A stretch of 64,000 nucleotides of DNA from contig NZ_JACHIG010000003.1 of the NCBI RefSeq assembly GCF_014203095.1, forward strand, positions 372,001 to 436,000, in the 5' to 3' direction. A model generated the notes under the pieces. The model was given only the letters and a program-made list of their open reading frames with translations, ran no database searches and had not been told where the DNA came from. Source of the DNA: Prosthecobacter vanneervenii (GTDB lineage: Bacteria > Verrucomicrobiota > Verrucomicrobiia > Verrucomicrobiales > Verrucomicrobiaceae). Made by a program: the position numbers and the translations under genes. Of this stretch, positions 55,614 to 64,000 are shown piece by piece (within the stretch, counting starts at the first letter, position 1; each line of letters starts with the position of its first letter).

Positions 55614-58100
55614 ATGACCTCACACGGCCAGCCACCTTCCGATCACAGCCCTTCCGCCGGGTTGTTTGATCTGGCATTGCAGGATGCGACTCAGCCTGAG
55701 TTGACGCAAAGCCCCGAGCAGGCCGGGCAGGTCATCAGCGGGCGTTATATCCTGCGAGCTGTCTTGGGCGAAGGAGGAGCCGCACAGGTCTGGCGCGCGG
55801 AGCAGACGGAACCCGTCAGGCGCGAGGTGGCGCTGAAAATCGTACGACCTGGCCTGCTGGCACAGCCAGTGGCCGCACGTTTCCAGCGCGAGCACCAGGT
55901 GCTGGGCCGCATGGAGCACCCGCACATCGCCGCCGTTTTTGACGCAGGGGAGCTGCCAGATGGGCGCACGTATTTTGTCATGGAGCTGGTGGCCGGCTCC
56001 GCCATCACCACCTGGTGCAAAGAACACGAAGCCCCAGTGCAGCAGCGGCTGGAGATTTTTGTACAGGCCTGCATGGCCGTGCAGCATGCCCATCAGCGCG
56101 GCATCCTTCATCGGGACCTCAAACCATCAAACGTCATGGTCGTGGAAGTGGATGGCAGACCACTGGTAAAAGTCATCGACTTTGGCATCGCCAAGGCGCT
56201 CGCAGGAGATCTTGCCGTCGGGCAAGACGCCACGCTCTGCGGCATGGTGCTCGGCACTCCCCGCTACATGAGCCCGGAGCAGGCCGAGCTGAGCAGGCAG
56301 GATGTGGACATCCGCACCGACGTGCATGCGCTGGGCGTGCTGCTGTATGAACTTCTCACAGAAACCACCCCCATTCCCGCAGCAGCTGGTGCAGAGCCCC
56401 CGCTCGCGCAGCTCCTGGAGCAGGTGCGTCATGCCGACCCCGAGCCGCCCAGCCAGCGCGTCCTTCGCATCTCCGGCAGCAGGGCCAGGGCGCTCTCACG
56501 TGAGCTGCGCGGAGAGCTCGACTGGATAACGTTGCGTGCACTGCAAAAGGATCGGGAGAAGCGCTATCCCACCGTGCTAAATCTGGCTGAAGATGTCCTT
56601 CATCATCTTCGCAGAGAGGCTGTGTCAGCTGGGCCGCCCGGTGCAGCCTACCAGATGAAAAAATGGCTCTCGCGCCACCGCGTCGCCGTTGGCACGGCTG
56701 CGGCGGTCATCCTTTCTCTGGCTGGCGGTTTGGCAGCCACATGGTGGGCCCTTGGCCTGGAGAAAGTACAGCGCCAGGAGGCGCACATTCAGGCAGATCT
56801 GGCCCAGCAGATCAGCACACATCTGGAGGATCTGCTCGCCAACGCACGCCGCCATGCCAGCGCAGGCCTGCACACACAGCTCCTGCGCAAGCTTGCGGAC
56901 GACTACGCCGCAGGCATGTCTCGTTTTGCCAGTCAGCCACGTGCCGAGGCCCGGCTGGCGGAGCAGCTGGCGCAGCTCTATGTGGCACTGGAGGAGCCCA
57001 CACGGGCTCAGCCCTGGCTGGTGCGTAGATGGGAGCTGCTCAAACAAACCGACGGCGAGTTCTCGCTCTCGACCCTTCATGCCCTCTACACCGTCGGCTG
57101 GAGCTACACCGCCCAGAGCGAGCCGCGCAAAGCAGCACTCGCACTGCAGCAGTCTCTGGCAGGATATGAAAAAGCCGCAGCCAGCGGCAGCAAGGAGGCA
57201 CTGGAGCAGCTGCCTCTGGTCCGCAAGGCGCTCGCACGTGCGCTTTCACGCAGCGGCCGCCATCAAGAAGCAGTGGAGATGATCTCGGATGTGATGTCCC
57301 GCTGGCAAAGCTCTCAACCGGAGGAAACAGCCCTATGGCTGCGAGATCAGGCTGAGATCCTGAAACTCGGCGGCCACATGCCGGAGGCGGTGGCTGTCCT
57401 GCAAAGAGCCATCTCCATTCTGCCGGCGGATTCAGGCTTTATCGATCAGCGCGTCCACATGCTTGCCATGATGGCGGATCTCACCGGCCGTCCCGAAGAC
57501 TACGCGCTGGCCCTGGTGGCATCCGAGGAGCGCATCCACGTCCGTGAGGCAAAGGCGGAGGACAAGCATGCCAAACTTCTCAGCGCCCTGCTCTACCACG
57601 CCACGCTTGCATCCACCCAGCCCGGATGCCCGGGCGGCGAGGAGGCTGCCCGTCGGGCGGTTCAGATGGCACAGTCCGCTGGGCATGAGTCACGCCTCGC
57701 AGATGCCTGGATAGCCCTTAGCGAATCTCTGCGCGTGAAACGTAGATTCCGCGAATCCGAGCAGGCTCTCAGGCAGGGCAGTGTCGAGATCCACGGCACC
57801 AAGGCGGAGCGCTGGCGTGTCATGGAAATTCACCGCCGGCTCGGCGATCTGCTCACTGCACGCAGCGACTTCGCCGGAGCACTGGCCGAGTATGAAACTG
57901 CAGCTGCTGGCTGGTTCGAAGCCCCCTCCAGCGCGCGATCCCCTGAAAAAGAGAGACTCATCTTCACCAGTTTCATCAAGTTCTGGGAGCTGGCCGCTGA
58001 TGCAAATTCATCAGTCGCAGATTCACAGAGATTGGAAGAGTGGCGCCGCAGGCTGCAGGAGTGGGATGCACGCAGGCGCTCCACGTCAGCCCTGCCCTGA
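55614..58100 (+). CDS. Ser/Thr protein kinase with membrane segment and TPR-like region
   Basis: An 828-residue Hanks-type kinase, start at ATG 55614. The kinase domain (~42-325) has GEGGAAQVW, Lys in VALKIVRPG, HRDLKPSNVM and DFGIAK, and APE-like SPEQAE. A membrane segment sits near 357-378 (VGTAAAVILSLAGGLAATWW). The remaining ~430 residues are alpha-helical with TPR-like spacing (AALALQQSLAGYEKA, AVAVLQRAISILP, ALAEYETAAAGW), similar to receptor kinases with protein-protein interaction tails. It ends 10 bp from the opposite-strand kinase gene. The gap from the pseudopilin-like gene is 82 bp, so it may belong to the DUF1800 operon. Confidence 0.88.
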   Translation: MTSHGQPPSDHSPSAGLFDLALQDATQPELTQSPEQAGQVISGRYILRAVLGEGGAAQVWRAEQTEPVRREVALKIVRPGLLAQPVAARFQREHQVLGRMEHPHIAAVFDAGELPDGRTYFVMELVAGSAITTWCKEHEAPVQQRLEIFVQACMAVQHAHQRGILHRDLKPSNVMVVEVDGRPLVKVIDFGIAKALAGDLAVGQDATLCGMVLGTPRYMSPEQAELSRQDVDIRTDVHALGVLLYELLTETTPIPAAAGAEPPLAQLLEQVRHADPEPPSQRVLRISGSRARALSRELRGELDWITLRALQKDREKRYPTVLNLAEDVLHHLRREAVSAGPPGAAYQMKKWLSRHRVAVGTAAAVILSLAGGLAATWWALGLEKVQRQEAHIQADLAQQISTHLEDLLANARRHASAGLHTQLLRKLADDYAAGMSRFASQPRAEARLAEQLAQLYVALEEPTRAQPWLVRRWELLKQTDGEFSLSTLHALYTVGWSYTAQSEPRKAALALQQSLAGYEKAAASGSKEALEQLPLVRKALARALSRSGRHQEAVEMISDVMSRWQSSQPEETALWLRDQAEILKLGGHMPEAVAVLQRAISILPADSGFIDQRVHMLAMMADLTGRPEDYALALVASEERIHVREAKAEDKHAKLLSALLYHATLASTQPGCPGGEEAARRAVQMAQSAGHESRLADAWIALSESLRVKRRFRESEQALRQGSVEIHGTKAERWRVMEIHRRLGDLLTARSDFAGALAEYETAAAGWFEAPSSARSPEKERLIFTSFIKFWELAADANSSVADSQRLEEWRRRLQEWDARRRSTSALP

Positions 58101-58110
58101 ACGCAGGCGC

Positions 58111-60201
58111 TCAGTCGTCTTGATTGAAGAAGCGTCCGATCGATTTGCCAGCTCTCTGAAGAAAGTTGGGATCTTCCTTCGGCACTGATCTTCTGCGGAA
58201 ACCCGATCCTGATTCGCCGGAAGATGGGGGAGGCGGCGGACGCCATTCCTCATCGTCAGCCTTGTCCATCATCGAAAGCGCAATCAGGGTCGGCCCGTCA
58301 AGCAACCCGTTGGGAATCAGCCCGCTTTTAGCCTGAAAGAGCATGATCGCATTATGGGTGCCCTTGCCTTCCTTGCCATCCTGCGTGGAGTTGTACAGGG
58401 ACTTTTCTTTCAGCAGGCGCTGCACCTCGTAAAGCAGGTGTCGCCGTCCGCTCTCAGAATAAGTGGACTGCGGCGGTGTGGGGAAGAGATGTTCGATGGA
58501 CCAGAAGCCCTGCGGAGGCTCGGACAAGCGTGGCTGCACCAGCGCAGCTGGCGGATACTTCGCCAAAGCTGGGTGAGTCATCGTCGCATCGGGCACGGCC
58601 GCTACAGCTCCAGGAGCACCTGGAACCATCGTGACAGGCACAGCCCCAGGCACGGTCTGCACGACAGCCTGTGCAGGAGCCCCCGGGGCCGGCGGCAGCA
58701 TACCAGGCGTGCCGGCAGGCACCCCTTGCACGGGAACAGCCATAGCACCAGCAGGATAGGCTGCCTGCGCGGGAGTCACAGCGGCCACCACTGGCGCAAC
58801 TGCCACAGCGGCAGGCATCCCTGGAGCGACAGGTGCAGTGGCAGCAGGTGCCATCGGAGCAACAGCCACTGGCGCAGCAGGCGCACTGGCGGCAGGCACG
58901 GCCGGGGCAGCTGCAGCCGGAGCCGGAGCGGGGCTTGCAGCTGTGGGCGCCGCAGGCGCAGGTGGCGTCACCGCCACAGTGGCAGGAGTAGCCTGCACGG
59001 GAGAGGTTTTGGCGGGGACAGTCTGAGGCGGAGCATTTTCTGCAGGAGCCGCAGTAGGGTTCGCAGGAGCATGCGCGACACCCGGCGTGGCAGCTCCATG
59101 CGGCGGCGGCGGCTTGCTCACGCTAAAGTAAATCGCCGCTCCTGCCGCCACCACGGCGACAGCTGCAGCCGCATAGACCATGACGTGGCTTTTCGGAGCC
59201 CCCTGCTCATGTCCTTGAGACTTGCCCGGCGACTTCATCGTCGGGGAGATAAAGGTCTGCGTATTGAGGCTCGTGATCGACTTCAGCCCCAGCAGCTCCA
59301 GCAGCTTGCCCGCGCTGGGTGGACGCATCGACGGATCCTTCTGCAGGCACGCTGCAATCACTTCCTCCCATTCTTTCGGAATCGTGTCAGAGGCCTTGAT
59401 CTCCAGCTCTTCCCGCCTTTCCAGCATGCTGCTGGGGATCTTCGAGGTCAGCTGGGAGGGGATGTCCCCGCGGTAAAAGGGCGGCTTGCCAGAAAGCAGT
59501 TCGTAGATCGTGGCCCCCAGCGAGTAAACGTCATCCGTGGGCGCAGGTCGTTCACCCATCGCCTGCTGCGGGCTCATGTACGGCAGCGTGCCGCTCACCC
59601 CAAGCTGCGAAAACGAGAGCCGCTGCATCGTGTCTGAAATGCTGCGGGCAATGCCAAAGTCCGCAATCTTCGCCGTGTCATCATGGTTCATCGCCATGAT
59701 GTTCGAGGGCTTCAGATCACGGTGCACCACCTTGCGTTGAAAGTGCGCATAATCGAGTGCCTCACACACTCCCGGCAGCCACTTGGCCACCTGCTGCGTG
59801 GTAAAGACGCCATGCTCCGTGGTGGCACGCAGTTCAGAAAGCGTCTTCCCGTCCACAAACTCCATCGAAATGGCGGCTTCGTCCTCATCATCCACAAAGT
59901 CGTAGATGCGCACGATGTTGGGGTGGGAAAGCTCCAGCCCCTGACGCGTCTCTGTTTTGAGCTCCTTCACCGCCGCAGGGTCCAGTCCGATCAGGCTTGG
60001 CAGAAACTTCAGCGCCACCGGGCGCTCCAGCTTCAGGTCATCCGCCAGCCACACCACACCCATGCCACCGCGGCCCAGGACGCGCTTCAGACGGTAGCGG
60101 TTGAAATAAACCGCACCCGAGGACGGAGTGCGCACCTTGATCGTTTGATCAAAATCTTCGGCCGCGCCTGTAGCCTGGGTGCTGGAGGGAGGAATGTCCA
60201 T
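58111..60201 (-). CDS. Ser/Thr protein kinase with C-terminal peptidoglycan-binding-like domain
   Basis: A 696-residue kinase. The start at 60201 is chosen because third-position GC falls to about half in the 63 upstream in-frame codons (to 60390). The kinase domain (~32-290) has GRGGMGVVW, VALKFLPS, HRDLKPSNIMAM and DFGIAR. A membrane segment follows (VMVYAAAAVAVVAAGAAIYF). Then come ~150 residues of Pro/Ala/Val low complexity, and a C-terminal peptidoglycan-binding_1-like unit (EVQRLLKEKSLYNSTQDGKE, GTHNAIMLFQAKSGLIPNGL, DGPTLIAL). The outer part could sense cell wall state. It meets the TPR kinase tail to tail, with no terminator in between. Confidence 0.88.
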   Translation of the reverse strand: MDIPPSSTQATGAAEDFDQTIKVRTPSSGAVYFNRYRLKRVLGRGGMGVVWLADDLKLERPVALKFLPSLIGLDPAAVKELKTETRQGLELSHPNIVRIYDFVDDEDEAAISMEFVDGKTLSELRATTEHGVFTTQQVAKWLPGVCEALDYAHFQRKVVHRDLKPSNIMAMNHDDTAKIADFGIARSISDTMQRLSFSQLGVSGTLPYMSPQQAMGERPAPTDDVYSLGATIYELLSGKPPFYRGDIPSQLTSKIPSSMLERREELEIKASDTIPKEWEEVIAACLQKDPSMRPPSAGKLLELLGLKSITSLNTQTFISPTMKSPGKSQGHEQGAPKSHVMVYAAAAVAVVAAGAAIYFSVSKPPPPHGAATPGVAHAPANPTAAPAENAPPQTVPAKTSPVQATPATVAVTPPAPAAPTAASPAPAPAAAAPAVPAASAPAAPVAVAPMAPAATAPVAPGMPAAVAVAPVVAAVTPAQAAYPAGAMAVPVQGVPAGTPGMLPPAPGAPAQAVVQTVPGAVPVTMVPGAPGAVAAVPDATMTHPALAKYPPAALVQPRLSEPPQGFWSIEHLFPTPPQSTYSESGRRHLLYEVQRLLKEKSLYNSTQDGKEGKGTHNAIMLFQAKSGLIPNGLLDGPTLIALSMMDKADDEEWRPPPPPSSGESGSGFRRRSVPKEDPNFLQRAGKSIGRFFNQDD

Positions 60202-60744
60202 GACGAGGGATGAGCGAGGCGCTATTGTAGTGCTGTGGGCAGGAGTGTCATTTAACTTTTTTGAATTGCCCGGCGGCCGCCCGAGGCTTGCAGCGGGACT
60301 GGAGCTGAGAAGAGTTGCCCGGACAGCAGCACCAGAGCTTCCCATCGTGCCCAACGAAAGCCCCTCGCCACAATCTTGACACGTGGGCAATCAAGTTCTT
60401 GGGCACAATGGCTGTTTTTAGTAGGAGAGGTCGGAGCCTGATTCACCATCGGCGGCGATAATCAGCATAAACACAGCCATAAGTTAGGCGAAAATACGCA
60501 GCCCGCTCCGAGGAGTGTGGTCATGATGGCAAGCATGGGGAGCTTCTTGCGTGCTGGGGCGCGCTGGGCTCGGTTGTGGTTTTCATCCACCGAAATACCC
60601 GTTTATCTCCTTTCATATGACATCACAGGAGGCTGAAGAAAATGACCCAAGGGAAACAAAAACAGCGGCAGAAATCTAGCCGCCTCTGAGTTGCTTGCAT
60701 CGGTACACGCATGTCGCAGCATGCATTCGGCGCATCCTTCCTCA
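60202..60744. other. Gene-poor region between the kinase and the coiled-coil protein gene
   Basis: 543 bp on the upstream side of the kinase at 58111-60201. The first 189 bp stay open in the kinase frame but with neutral codon use, so they are probably non-coding. The rest is less GC-rich than its surroundings, with one doubtful small frame at 60462-60590 on the minus strand. No repeats or strong hairpins were noticed. Confidence 0.5.
60462..60590 (-). CDS. Possible 42-residue small protein with lipobox-like sequence
   Basis: A GTG-started frame encodes 42 residues. The first 17 are polar and basic; then LAIMTTLLGAGC is hydrophobic with an LGAGC lipobox-like site. It has no detectable ribosome-binding site at a usual distance. 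It may well be chance. Confidence 0.2.
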   Translation of the reverse strand: MDENHNRAQRAPARKKLPMLAIMTTLLGAGCVFSPNLWLCLC

Positions 60745-62946
60745 TCAGTGGCGGGAACTGGAAAGCGAGTTCCCACCCGGCTTCGGTCCCGAGGGCTTGG
60801 CGGACTGCCAGCCACCGCTGGCGCGGAGACTGTTGGCCGCTGGTTTGTGCTCCTCTGCCTCCACCCCTTGCTGCAATCCGCCAAGATTGGGAGTGCTGTG
60901 GCTTTTTTTAAGAATGTCGCCCACACTCGGTTTTTTCTGTAGGTCCTCTTTTTTGGGCTCCACTTCGACTTTGGGGTCATCATCATCCAGGTCCAAATCA
61001 GAGACATCCTGCTCATCTTCGGCAGCTTTCGGCAGAGGTGCCAGTTTGGCAGGTTCGGGCGCTTTTTGAGAAGCCGCTAGATTTTGTGATCCGGCGTTCT
61101 GAGGAGCCGGAGACACCACCCTGCTTTGCGCGACCGCCTGTTTTTGAGCCTGTCTTTCCGCCTGGGCCTTGGCCTGCGACTGCTGCAAAGCCTCCACATG
61201 AGGAGCTGCCATCAGTTTCATGCCATTCATCCGGCTGTTCAGTTCTTTGGCAATGGCTGTCTCTTTGGCCAGAAGCTGCTGCCGCACCCGGTCCACACCT
61301 CCATGCCTGAGCGCTGCAAGCTTGTCCCTGGCTGTGGGGTTTTGCATTTTGGCCATCTCTCTGCGGACTTCTGCCAGATCGCCTTCCAGTTTCTCCACTT
61401 GTTGCTGCATCGCACGATAGTCAGCCTGCTGCCCCGGGTTCATCTGCTGTTTGAATGCAGCGTACTCAGGATTGATTTTGGCTTTGCCTACAGACTCCTC
61501 TGTCCGCTTGGTAAACAGATCATCCCCGGCATCGATTTTTTGCTGGGTGTACTTGCGCTCGTTCTCAATGCTGCCGATGTAGCTGGTGTTGTTGGCGTCC
61601 GTGCCAAGGCCCGATTCCAGTGCCTCGCGCTCTTGTGCCTCGATGGATTCCCTGTAGGTGGTTTCATCGAACTGAGCCACGACCTTGATGGGTGAAGGAT
61701 TCGCAGCAAGTCCTCTCTGCAAATTTTGCAGCCGCCCCACTGCTCCGTCGATTTCTGCTTTGGAAAGTTTCTGGCTGCCATCGGGTGACTGCACAGACTC
61801 CAGAGTTCTGCGCAGTTCCTCAGGATCCATGGCGGCTATTTTCGCCGCCGTGTCCTGATGCATCATCTTGGGCATTCCAAGCACCGCTTTTTTTGCCAGA
61901 GCCTCGCCTTTGGCGATCATCTGCTCCCGTTCTACTTCCGGGAAAGCCAGGTCGTTGTCGATGCCAGTGACTTTTCCAGTGTCCGGATCTACAAAAATGT
62001 TCCCTTGATGTCGGTCTATCTGCCCGGTGATGTAATCCAGAGCCTCCAGATCGTACAGCCCTTTTTGTACATTTGGGGCTGAGTAGTCGATGTCCAGAAA
62101 TGCGGTGGTGGTCTGGCCCCATTCATTCTGGCCATGCTGGCTTCGAACCCCGGCACCGTCGCACTGCACGCTGACGCCGATCAGGTTGCCCTGCTCATCC
62201 TGACCAAATTTTTCCTGCGCACAGACATTCAGGCCGATCAGTTTGTCCACCTCATGCGAGGCCACCGCGCGTGCCAGCAAATGCCTGTCCCCGCCTAGGC
62301 TGGAGTCATCCAGCATGGCTTTGTCGGCATAAAGATTGCCGCTGGAGGCGCCAATGCCTTGGTTGGATCGCATCAAGGCAGTGGCGGCCTTGTTGGCTTC
62401 AAACTGCTTAACATATTGTGTTATGCTTGGATTTCGCTTTTGAACTTCCAGCAGGCGCATCCGCTCCAGTTCCGGATTATTCATGACGTTCATCACCCCA
62501 GCCCGCTGCTTTTCCAAGACAGCGACTTCCTTCTCAAGAGCTTTGACAGCATCTTGATCCGGTGTTTCTTCATTCCTGGCCCGCTCCAAACTTTTGCGAG
62601 CCTTACTAAGGCTGTCGTCAAGATTGTTGAGCGCGACCTGCGGATTATCCAGAACCGCCTTGTCTACGACCCACTTTTGGACCTCGGGCTTGCTCTGAAG
62701 CTCGCCCAGTTTTTCGGCTTCAGAAATGGCAAGATCCTCTCGCTGCTGCTGCACAACCGGATCGTTGTCGAACTTCTTCTTGGCAAATCCCAGCGTTTCT
62801 CCGTTCTCCCCCAGGGCCCGGTTGAAGCGCGCGTCCACCACGAAAGTCTCATTGGCTTGGGCGGAGGACATTTCCTTGTTTTGGCGGAAAGAGAAATCCT
62901 GCCCCGAGAGAGTGTCCTGTGGTTCGAATCGTTGTTTTTCTGGCAT
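60745..62946 (-). CDS. Coiled-coil protein with PI3/PI4-kinase-like catalytic motif
   Basis: A 733-residue protein without signal peptide or membrane segment. Residues ~60-195 and ~480-620 are Gln/Glu/Lys/Arg-rich and likely coiled coil. In the middle, SHEVDKLIGLNVCAQEKF (~230-247) resembles the N-lobe phrase of PI3/4-kinase-like proteins, and ALDYITGQIDRHQGNIFVDP with GKVTGIDNDLAFPE (302-336) matches their catalytic loop DRHxxN (D311, H313, N316) and metal-binding IDxDLAF (D330). The C-terminus has an acidic block (DLDLDDDDPKVEVEP) and a basic/Ser/Gly tail. It could phosphorylate a lipid or protein. Start at 62946 is preferred over 63003. Its divergence from a coupling-type ATPase raises the possibility that it is an exported effector; I cannot show that. 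Confidence 0.6.
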   Translation of the reverse strand: MPEKQRFEPQDTLSGQDFSFRQNKEMSSAQANETFVVDARFNRALGENGETLGFAKKKFDNDPVVQQQREDLAISEAEKLGELQSKPEVQKWVVDKAVLDNPQVALNNLDDSLSKARKSLERARNEETPDQDAVKALEKEVAVLEKQRAGVMNVMNNPELERMRLLEVQKRNPSITQYVKQFEANKAATALMRSNQGIGASSGNLYADKAMLDDSSLGGDRHLLARAVASHEVDKLIGLNVCAQEKFGQDEQGNLIGVSVQCDGAGVRSQHGQNEWGQTTTAFLDIDYSAPNVQKGLYDLEALDYITGQIDRHQGNIFVDPDTGKVTGIDNDLAFPEVEREQMIAKGEALAKKAVLGMPKMMHQDTAAKIAAMDPEELRRTLESVQSPDGSQKLSKAEIDGAVGRLQNLQRGLAANPSPIKVVAQFDETTYRESIEAQEREALESGLGTDANNTSYIGSIENERKYTQQKIDAGDDLFTKRTEESVGKAKINPEYAAFKQQMNPGQQADYRAMQQQVEKLEGDLAEVRREMAKMQNPTARDKLAALRHGGVDRVRQQLLAKETAIAKELNSRMNGMKLMAAPHVEALQQSQAKAQAERQAQKQAVAQSRVVSPAPQNAGSQNLAASQKAPEPAKLAPLPKAAEDEQDVSDLDLDDDDPKVEVEPKKEDLQKKPSVGDILKKSHSTPNLGGLQQGVEAEEHKPAANSLRASGGWQSAKPSGPKPGGNSLSSSRH

Positions 62947-63049
62947 GCAATGAAATTTAGCCCGACCTGTTGCAAACTGTGACACACCGTAAAACGCAGT
63001 CACACCACGTGCCGCTCCGGCTAGTAAGACCCGCAGCGCCTATCCCAGC

Positions 63050-64000
63050 ATGTTTTCATTCATCAAATTCCTCGTCGCCGTCGGCATCGCCACCTTTGGC
63101 ATCTGGTATGTGTTTCAGTATGAAAGCATCAATGAAGTGACAGGCGGAGTGGCTTTTCTCTGCGTGCTCGGAGCCATGGTGCTGCTAAAATGGCAGCCCG
63201 ATTTTTCCAAAAAGGACTACATCGTTCAGTACAAAAACCTCAAATGGCTGCCCGGGGAATTCACCCGCCACTGGCTTATCACCGGAGACACAGGCGTGGG
63301 CAAGACCACCTCAGGCTTCAATCCCCTCCTCCATCAGATCTCCGTCTCCCGCCCAAATTGGGGCGGCCTCATCCTCGGCGCCAAGGGTGACGAGCACTTC
63401 TTTGCCCTGGAGCACTTCACCGGCCACGGACGCCCGGAGGCCGTCTGCGTTCTGGCAGTCCGCCCGGACCGCCTCGACCGCACATGGCAGCCAAAAGAAC
63501 GCTACAACCTCGTCTCTGACCGCCGCCTGCCCTACACCACTCACGCCAAGAACCTGGTGGACACCGGAGCCTCGCTCACGGAGGGGGAGCAGTCCTCCTT
63601 CTTCAAACCCGCCGCGCAGCAGGCGCTCACCAGCGCCTTTGAGCTGCTGGAAAGCCTGGGAAAGCCCGTCAACGTTCTGCGCGCCTATGAGTTCCTCACG
63701 GACAAATCCAACATGGAGGAGCTCTTCAATGAACTGCTCGACGCCGAAAGCACGCCGGAGCGCATCAAGCTGGCCAAGTACTTCGACCAGACCTTCCTCA
63801 GCGCCCAGGCGGCAGAGCAGAAGGAAGGCCTCGTGGGCACGCTGAAGGTCATGCTCGGCTTCTTCACCCACCCGGACATCGCCGAGGTCTTCTGCTCCGA
63901 CCTGCCCAACACCATCGACATCCAGGACGTGGACAAAGGCCGTGTCTTCTGCACCGCCATGCCGCAGACCTTCCAGACCGAGCGCCGCTATATCAACACC
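63050..64000 (+). CDS. VirD4/TraG-like coupling ATPase, N-terminal fragment (cut by window end)
   Basis: An open frame from ATG 63050 runs without a stop to the window end (317 codons), recovered by direct translation. Two membrane segments (residues 4-22, FIKFLVAVGIATFGIWYVF, and 33-46) precede a P-loop GDTGVGKTT (79-87). Downstream segments LILGAKGDEHFF, TGASLTEGEQSSFFKPAAQQAL and VKVMLGFF/VFCTAMPQTFQTERR-like patterns fit the FtsK/VirD4 coupling-protein group that recruits substrates to type IV secretion or conjugation machines. No other transfer gene is seen here, so whether it is part of a machine must be read from the neighbouring sequence. Confidence 0.75.
   Translation, partial: MFSFIKFLVAVGIATFGIWYVFQYESINEVTGGVAFLCVLGAMVLLKWQPDFSKKDYIVQYKNLKWLPGEFTRHWLITGDTGVGKTTSGFNPLLHQISVSRPNWGGLILGAKGDEHFFALEHFTGHGRPEAVCVLAVRPDRLDRTWQPKERYNLVSDRRLPYTTHAKNLVDTGASLTEGEQSSFFKPAAQQALTSAFELLESLGKPVNVLRAYEFLTDKSNMEELFNELLDAESTPERIKLAKYFDQTFLSAQAAEQKEGLVGTLKVMLGFFTHPDIAEVFCSDLPNTIDIQDVDKGRVFCTAMPQTFQTERRYINT

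Noticed and set aside
58560..59120. GC-rich low-complexity DNA in the kinase linker
   Set aside because: It encodes the Ala/Pro/Val linker of the kinase at 58111-60201 in frame; there is no reason to call it a separate repeat element.
60202..60390. 63 extra N-terminal codons of the peptidoglycan-binding kinase with CQDC
   Set aside because: Third-position GC is near neutral and no known zinc-ribbon pattern continues, so start 60201 is preferred.

Overview
The window looks like chromosomal DNA of a GC-rich member of the Verrucomicrobiota (Prosthecobacter/Verrucomicrobium-like). The case rests on content, not on rRNA: three secreted gene pairs of the PSCyt/PSD (DUF1592) and HXXSHH (DUF1552) families, a DUF1800/DUF1501 pair, ThuA and DUF1080 proteins, PVC-type beta-propeller dehydrogenases, three Hanks-type Ser/Thr kinases, and an lpxA gene showing a Gram-negative outer membrane. 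Almost no start codon has a recognisable Shine-Dalgarno sequence. No phage, insertion sequence, CRISPR array or rRNA was seen.

Layout. 0-4.4 kb: the end of a cut-off secreted protein and lpxA (minus strand), tRNA-Ser, a GH26-like glycosidase, then a DNA alkylation repair pair (Ada-AlkA fusion and Ogt) transcribed divergently around a 17-bp inverted repeat. 4.4-14.8 kb: a plus-strand cluster of secreted proteins with two DUF1592/DUF1552 pairs, an unknown secreted protein and an alpha/beta hydrolase. 15-17.4 kb: a NusG/RfaH-like factor and an ABC-F ATPase, followed by a repeat-bearing spacer. 17.7-24.4 kb (minus): a small lipoprotein, a WD40 receptor-like kinase and a copper P-type ATPase. 24.5-33 kb: a ThuA protein, a third DUF1592/DUF1552 pair (minus) behind an esterase-like protein, and a DUF1080-sulfatase pair. 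33-41 kb: two very large paralogous multidomain proteins ending in azurin-like copper domains. 41-48.1 kb: a SWIM-domain protein and SNF2 ATPase (minus), divergent from a second, larger SNF2 ATPase. 48.2 kb: a tRNA with CAT anticodon. 48.4-60.2 kb: a DUF1800-DUF1501-pseudopilin-like-kinase cluster with overlapping reading frames, meeting a second kinase that carries a peptidoglycan-binding-like end. 60.7-64 kb: a coiled-coil protein with a PI3/PI4-kinase-like catalytic motif, divergent from a VirD4/TraG-like coupling ATPase that runs off the window.

How it fits together. Much of the window encodes secreted or periplasmic polymer- and sugar-processing proteins (GH26, sulfatase, DUF1080, ThuA, dehydrogenases) together with c-type haem and type-1 copper electron carriers, so periplasmic oxidation of complex carbohydrates is a reasonable inference. 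The kinases suggest extensive phospho-signalling. The best candidates for undescribed biology are the kinase-like protein beside the coupling ATPase (60.7-64 kb), the 1490-residue copper/propeller/ThuA fusion, the triplicated TLGPEDxTIAIP motif in the WD40 kinase, and an 11-base G tract inside lpxA.
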